Source: Pseudorhizobium xiangyangii
GTDB taxonomy: Bacteria; Pseudomonadota; Alphaproteobacteria; Rhizobiales; Rhizobiaceae
Length of the DNA stretch: 41,602 nucleotides
NCBI RefSeq assembly: GCF_020531965.1
Contig: NZ_JAJAWH010000032.1
Span: forward strand, 1-41,602
Reading direction: 5' to 3'
Part shown: positions 37,925 through 41,602 of the stretch, one piece after another
How the letters are laid out: the number at the start of each line of letters is the position of its first letter
Position numbering within the stretch: position 1 is the stretch's first letter
Made by a program: the position numbers and the translations under genes
Notes under the pieces: model-generated
Database searches by the model: none
What the model was told of the DNA's origin: nothing
What the model saw: the letters and a program-made list of their open reading frames with translations, nothing else

Positions 37925-38906
37925 CACATCCGGCATCACGCTCAACCCGCACGTCGAGGCTCTCAAGGAGCGGTTCAAATTTATCCCTGATGGGGTCTAC
38001 TTCGGGATGGCGGATCACGTCTACCATTCGGACCCAGCTCTTGGATCGACCGGCATCAAGAAGCTGATCGACAACGCCCCCGACTACTGGTGGGATTCCC
38101 CGCTCAACCCGGCGCGACCGGAAGACGACGATACACCCGCGAAAATCTTCGGCCGTCAGTTCCACCAGTGTGTTCTGGAAGGCGTCGACAAGTTCAAGGC
38201 CCACCACGCTCCACAGCACCTTCCCGGCAACCGGAAGGACGGCATGGAGGAGATTGCGAAGATCAAGGCCGACGGCAAGGTGCCGGTCAAGTTCAAGGAC
38301 TGGTCGAAGATCCTGGCAGCTGCAGCCTTCATCAAGGCGAACAAGACACTCGCCAATGCCTTTGAGGGCGGTGTGCCTGAGGTCTCGGTTTTCTGGACCG
38401 AAGACGGCGTTCGCTACAAGTGCCGGTTCGACTACCTGAAGACCAACGTCATCACCGACTTGAAGTCCCTCGCCAATATGCACGGCAAGGAATTCGGCAA
38501 GGCATGCCGTGATGCCATCGCCAGCTACGATTACATCGTATCGGCCGAGCATTACCGTCACGGTAGGATGCAGATGGCCCACCTCATCCGCGAGGGCAAA
38601 GTCTACAACGTCCCGGATGAGCAAATGCCGTGGCTGATCAACGTCGCCGGCAACAGGACATTCTGGTTTGTGTTCGTCTTCTACCAGAAGGACGGCGCAC
38701 CGATTTCGCACGGCATCAAGCTGTCGCCTGAAAATCCGCTGTTCGGCTATGCGCGCCAGATGATCACCAAAGCGATCGGCAACTACACCCGATACATGAC
38801 CGAGTTCGGGACTGACGCCGCTTGGGTACCCACCACACAGCTGGACGAACTCACCGATACCGACTTGCCGGTTTGGTACCAGCAGCGCCTCATGACGGGA
38901 GAATGA
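37911..38906 (+). CDS. RecE-like exonuclease (PD-(D/E)XK fold)
   Basis: 331 aa. YHSDPALGSTGIKKLIDNAPDYWW (38-61) is the signature N-terminus of phage exonuclease VIII/DUF3799 nucleases. GRQFHQCVLEG (81-91) supplies the conserved His85, PEVSVFW (Glu157), YKCRFDYL (Asp174) and TDLKS (Asp183-x-Lys185) make the PD-(D/E)XK core. It should resect double-stranded ends for annealing by the adjacent RecT. Its start overlaps the membrane ORF by 14 bases. Confidence 0.87.
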   Translation: MPADNTSGITLNPHVEALKERFKFIPDGVYFGMADHVYHSDPALGSTGIKKLIDNAPDYWWDSPLNPARPEDDDTPAKIFGRQFHQCVLEGVDKFKAHHAPQHLPGNRKDGMEEIAKIKADGKVPVKFKDWSKILAAAAFIKANKTLANAFEGGVPEVSVFWTEDGVRYKCRFDYLKTNVITDLKSLANMHGKEFGKACRDAIASYDYIVSAEHYRHGRMQMAHLIREGKVYNVPDEQMPWLINVAGNRTFWFVFVFYQKDGAPISHGIKLSPENPLFGYARQMITKAIGNYTRYMTEFGTDAAWVPTTQLDELTDTDLPVWYQQRLMTGE

Positions 38907-38908
38907 GA

Positions 38909-40015
38909 ATGAACCAGATCACACCGAAGCTGGGCGCTCAGGTCGCCATCACAGGAGGCGACAACGGATTCGCCGTCACGCCTCAAACCCTCAGCGACAT
39001 TGTCGAGTTCGCCAAGTTCATGTGCCAGTCGAACGCGGGCATCCCTCAGTATCTGCGCGGGAACGCGCCGGACTGCGCCGCTATCACCATGCAGGCGCTC
39101 AAGTGGAATTTCGACCCATTCTCGGTCGCTCAGAAGTCCTACAAGGTGAAGGACGTTCTCGCCTATGAAGCGCAGCTGATCGCCGCCGTGGTCAACACAC
39201 GATCGGGCATCAAGGGCCGGCTCAAGTACACCTATGACGGCGAGGGAAACACCCTCACCTGCACCGTGACAGGCATTCTGGAGGGCGAGGAATACGCCTA
39301 CACCTCGCCGTCGGTCGGCTCGATCACCACGAAGAATTCTCCGCTTTGGAAGACGGACCCACAGCAGCAACTCGGGTACTACTCGGCCAGGTCATGGGCG
39401 CGCCGTTACACGCCGGAAGTTCTGCTTGGCGTGTATGACCGAGACGAAGCTGAAGACTTCCGCGGACCCGATAAGGCTAAGGACGTCACACCGGCATTCG
39501 ATCCGTTCTCTGATGACGTCTATACGCCCCCACAGGAGCCTCAGGGCGGCAATCGGACGTGGACGGGTGACATCAGCGCCGACCAGCCCCACGACGCTCT
39601 CACGGGCGAAATTCTGGACCCCAATTCCGACGACGACGAGACCCCCAGCACGTCGGACACTGGCAACGACTCCCCTGCGTTGCCAGACAGTGAGGAGGAG
39701 GGTGATCCCGTCCCATCCGCCTCCTCGACCACGTCACGCGATCCAGAGATCGAACGGCTGATCCAGTACGCCAAGGACGTTCTGCCCATGGCTGGCGATC
39801 CAGACACGAACGGCGCGGCTCTGTCCGTGATCGAGAAGGAATGGGCTGCCGAGATCAAGGCCATGTCCGCCGCCAACCAGGAGAAGGCCAAGGGCATCTC
39901 CAGATCGATGCGGGCAATTTTCAACGGTCAAGCAGACATGGACGCGGCGATCCAATTCCATGCCGAAGGTCTCGGATGCACCGTCGAGGATCTGGGAGGC
40001 AAGGCCAATGGCTGA
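38909..40015 (+). CDS. RecT-family single-strand annealing protein
   Basis: 368 aa from the ATG at 38909 (38903 also possible; the later one has better spacing from GGGAG). RecT motifs: CAAITMQALKWNFDPFSVAQKSYKV, EAQLIAAVVNTRSG, IKGRLKYTYDGEG, SPLWKTDPQQQLGYYSARSWARRYTPEVLLG. The C-terminus is acidic and disordered, then helical. It anneals complementary single strands and partners the RecE-like nuclease in homologous recombination. Eight-base overlap with the next gene. Confidence 0.88.
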   Translation: MNQITPKLGAQVAITGGDNGFAVTPQTLSDIVEFAKFMCQSNAGIPQYLRGNAPDCAAITMQALKWNFDPFSVAQKSYKVKDVLAYEAQLIAAVVNTRSGIKGRLKYTYDGEGNTLTCTVTGILEGEEYAYTSPSVGSITTKNSPLWKTDPQQQLGYYSARSWARRYTPEVLLGVYDRDEAEDFRGPDKAKDVTPAFDPFSDDVYTPPQEPQGGNRTWTGDISADQPHDALTGEILDPNSDDDETPSTSDTGNDSPALPDSEEEGDPVPSASSTTSRDPEIERLIQYAKDVLPMAGDPDTNGAALSVIEKEWAAEIKAMSAANQEKAKGISRSMRAIFNGQADMDAAIQFHAEGLGCTVEDLGGKANG

Positions 40016-40412
40016 GCAGATACCCGAAGACATCATGCAGGCGGCAGAGGATATAATTGCGTCCGCTCAGTCTCAGATCACAATCGAGAAGATTGAGCGG
40101 GCTGTGGACGGCCAGAAGATGATCCGTGATGTCTATGTCACCGAGATTGCGAGGGCCATCGTTGCCGACCGCCAGCGCGACCAGTGGCAACCGATAGAAA
40201 CCGCCGAGAAGAATGGTCTTCCGGTCTACCTCGCATGGAACCCAGAAGATTGGACAACTGGCGAAGGATTCTACCGGGACGGTAAGTGGGTAGTGGTGGC
40301 GACGTATTACAGCCGGCATCACAAAGACCCGCCATACGAGATGCGAGAACTCATCGTCACCCCTGTCATGTGGCATCCTCTCCCGGACGCTCCGAAAGGC
40401 GGTGCGACATGA
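40008..40412 (+). CDS. DUF551-like hypothetical protein
   Basis: 134 aa. DQWQPIETAEKNGLPVYLAWNPEDWTTGEGFYRDGKWVV...PVMWHPLPDAP is the W-x-P(I)-x-T-A...W-H-P-L-P-x-P pattern of DUF551-like proteins. The N-terminal ~55 residues are helical. It overlaps RecT by eight bases. Related in type to 34292-34762. Function unknown. Confidence 0.65.
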   Translation: MAEQIPEDIMQAAEDIIASAQSQITIEKIERAVDGQKMIRDVYVTEIARAIVADRQRDQWQPIETAEKNGLPVYLAWNPEDWTTGEGFYRDGKWVVVATYYSRHHKDPPYEMRELIVTPVMWHPLPDAPKGGAT

Positions 40413-40516
40413 ATCTCTCATGCGTGCTCCGCGCAATCCGCGGCTGGTGCGCTTGGAAAGGTGCCCAGTCCAACTCTCGGTACATCGCACGGCAGCGGAA
40501 GGGGGTGCGGTCATGA
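40409..40516 (+). CDS. 35-aa small ORF in recombination operon
   Basis: Translates to MNLSCVLRAIRGWCAWKGAQ plus a basic tail; short and Arg/Trp-rich. Its start overlaps the previous stop by four bases (ATGA) and its stop overlaps the next start by four (ATGA), which argues for coupling. No function recognised. Confidence 0.5.
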   Translation: MNLSCVLRAIRGWCAWKGAQSNSRYIARQRKGVRS

Positions 40517-40920
40517 GTCGTCGTGAGTTCACCAAGAAGACCATGCGCGAGGCTCTTTCCCGCTCGGGCTATAAATGCGAGGCCGTCGGCGCGATGTACG
40601 GACTTGAGCCGGGGCGCCGATGCAATTCGGATCTGGCTTACGGCGTGGAGTTCGATCACATCGTTCTCGATGCCAACTCCAAGGATAACAGCCTGGAGAA
40701 CTGCGCGTCCGTTTGCATCAAGTGTCATCGCTGGAAGACGGCCAACCACGATATCCCGATGGCGGCGCGAACAGTACGCATGCAGGACAAGGCTCGCGGC
40801 GTGAAGAAGAAGTCGCAGCCGATCCCAGCCAACAGCACACTCCGCACCCGCGAGCCGCGAGACCCGAACAAGGGCCTTCCTCCGCTCCCCAATCGCTCAC
40901 TCTACGAGGCAAAGCCATGA
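40513..40920 (+). CDS. HNH endonuclease-like protein
   Basis: 135 aa from ATG 40513 (MSRREFTKKTMREALSRSG). HNH features: Cys22, Cys37, GVEFDHI (Asp48-His49), SLENCASVCIKCH (Asn63, Cys68, Cys71, His72) and KTANHD (His79). The C-terminus is basic. It probably nicks or cleaves DNA, or forms part of the recombination system by context. Four-base overlaps on both sides. Confidence 0.82.
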   Translation: MSRREFTKKTMREALSRSGYKCEAVGAMYGLEPGRRCNSDLAYGVEFDHIVLDANSKDNSLENCASVCIKCHRWKTANHDIPMAARTVRMQDKARGVKKKSQPIPANSTLRTREPRDPNKGLPPLPNRSLYEAKP

Positions 40921-41129
40921 GCTACCAAGACGCATGCAACGAACTTCGCCGAATCCGCAAGGTGCGAAAGATCGGCGTTCGGCAGATGGCCGGCGAACTC
41001 GGCATTTCACCAGCAACGCTTTCCCGCATCGAGAGCTACAAGCCTATCTCGCTCGACGTGGCTCGGAAGATTGGCCCGTGGGTTGGTGAATGCCTGTGCT
41101 GCGGCGAAAAGCTGGGAGTTCAGCCATGA
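40917..41129 (+). CDS. XRE-type HTH protein
   Basis: 70 aa: RQMAGELGISPATLSRIES is a classic Cro/CI-type helix-turn-helix at residues 22-40. The C-terminal GECLCCGEKLG contains a Cys trio, possibly a metal site. Four-base overlaps upstream and downstream. Probably a small regulator of the rightward genes or of host genes. Confidence 0.75.
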   Translation: MSYQDACNELRRIRKVRKIGVRQMAGELGISPATLSRIESYKPISLDVARKIGPWVGECLCCGEKLGVQP

Positions 41130-41602
41130 ACACAGACAAGGCAATGGTGACGGACGCGAGAATTTCCCTGATCGCCAGCAAGATTGGTGGCGGCTCGACA
41201 TTTTCTGAAGATGATCGCCTAGAGATGGCTTCGACCATCTTCGCAGCTCTCACCCTAGAGCGAGGGGAAGCGGAGCCGGTGGCGGTGAAGCCGCTGGAGT
41301 GGGTTGAGGGTCCCCAAGGGCACTACACGGATTATGCCCAGAGCCTTCTTGGCCAATGGTCCACGTGGGAAATCTCGGGGCATGCCTATTACCGCGCTCC
41401 TGAGATGCACTGCGGGAAACTCTCTGGGTCATCACTAGAAGACGCAAAAGCCGCCGCCCAATCCGACTACGAGACCCGCATCCTCTCCACCCTCTCCAAG
41501 CGAGGGGAAGCGGAGGAGACGCCAGCGAAGATGCAGAGTGACGCAATCCTTGAATTGCTCGACCACCCATCGCCCGTGCAGCATTTGGTGGGACCGGACA
41601 GG
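41126..41602 (+). CDS. Partial hypothetical protein running off the right end
   Basis: Open frame from ATG 41126 (MNTDKAMVTDARISLIASKIG) to the window end, at least 159 codons, no stop. Its start overlaps the preceding stop (ATGA). It contains two copies of LxRGEAE-type segments, encoded by a repeated GAGGGGAAGCGGAG at about 41260 and 41509, and a middle SLLGQWSTWEISGHAYYRAP domain. Function not recognised; truncated by the window. Confidence 0.6.
   Translation, partial: MNTDKAMVTDARISLIASKIGGGSTFSEDDRLEMASTIFAALTLERGEAEPVAVKPLEWVEGPQGHYTDYAQSLLGQWSTWEISGHAYYRAPEMHCGKLSGSSLEDAKAAAQSDYETRILSTLSKRGEAEETPAKMQSDAILELLDHPSPVQHLVGPDR

Larger units (their letters stand above)
2680..41602. mobile_element. 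P22-plan prophage (right end outside window)
   Basis: A continuous phage genome: packaging, portal, scaffold, capsid, gp4-like, gp10-like, ejection proteins, tail fibres and lysis (late, minus strand), replication and methylation genes (early left), cI with two operator regions, and RecE/RecT-type recombination (early right). The left boundary is the truncated tRNA. No integrase lies in the window, so it is probably to the right. All major structural and replication genes appear open and full length, so the prophage may be functional. Confidence 0.9.

Noticed and set aside
41126-41602. CRISPR array, rRNA or other complete RNA genes across the window
   Set aside because: No regularly spaced repeats and no rRNA-like or complete tRNA sequence were found; the only repeats are operators, short palindromes and the GAGGGGAAGCGGAG pair within the last gene.

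Overview
The window is about 2.6 kb of chromosomal flank followed by roughly 39 kb of an integrated short-tailed (P22-plan) prophage, cut off at its right end. The host is most likely a Rhizobiales/Rhizobiaceae alphaproteobacterium. The DNA is GC-rich, and the phage carries a GcrA-family protein, a regulator family that is essentially restricted to alphaproteobacteria. No rRNA, complete tRNA, CRISPR array, insertion sequence or integrase gene was found.

Left flank (1-2632): a small lipoprotein, a ModE-type molybdate regulator converging with an orphan modA, a pair of palindromic Mo-box-like operators upstream of modA, and one small conserved-looking ORF. At 2633-2679 lies a 47-nt 3' fragment of tRNA-Gly(UCC) with no 5' half. 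This is the expected footprint of tRNA-targeted integration, so the prophage starts near 2680 and its other end, with the restored tRNA, lies beyond the window.

Late block (3079-24495, almost all minus strand), read right to left: HNH nuclease, two small proteins, small and large terminase, portal, scaffold, DUF4043/N4-gp56-type capsid, small head proteins, gp4-like tail accessory factor, gp10-like DNA stabilisation protein, a 44-aa protein, three ejection-type internal proteins (one with a lytic transglycosylase domain), tail-fibre/collar genes, endolysin, lipoprotein and a run of tiny membrane proteins. This is P22 gene order apart from lysis, which is at the end. Plus-strand cassettes interrupt it, including a SAM methyltransferase beside the tail fibres.

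Early leftward block (35001-25186, minus): Cro-like protein, many small ORFs, RuvC-like nuclease, N6-adenine-type methyltransferase, DnaB-like helicase, C5-cytosine methyltransferase (overlapped by a full-length open second frame), a DnaA-domain-IV protein, a GcrA homologue and a DUF6362-like protein. It ends in about 400 nt of non-coding, hairpin-dense sequence closed by a strong intrinsic terminator, just before the late genes. That arrangement resembles the lambda/P22 leader-terminator that late antitermination acts on.

Immunity region (35001-36569): cI (S24-peptidase repressor) lies between two clusters of a 14-bp operator, CGGGA-N4-TCCCG. In three promoters the operator sits inside the 17-bp -35/-10 spacer, and two of those transcripts look leaderless. 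Rightward early genes (36569-41602, plus) encode RecE-like and RecT-like recombination proteins, an HNH protein, small regulators and accessory ORFs. The most unusual items are the structured RNA, the overprinted methyltransferase gene, the DnaA/GcrA/methyltransferase set that mirrors the host cell-cycle circuit, and the operator-in-spacer promoters.
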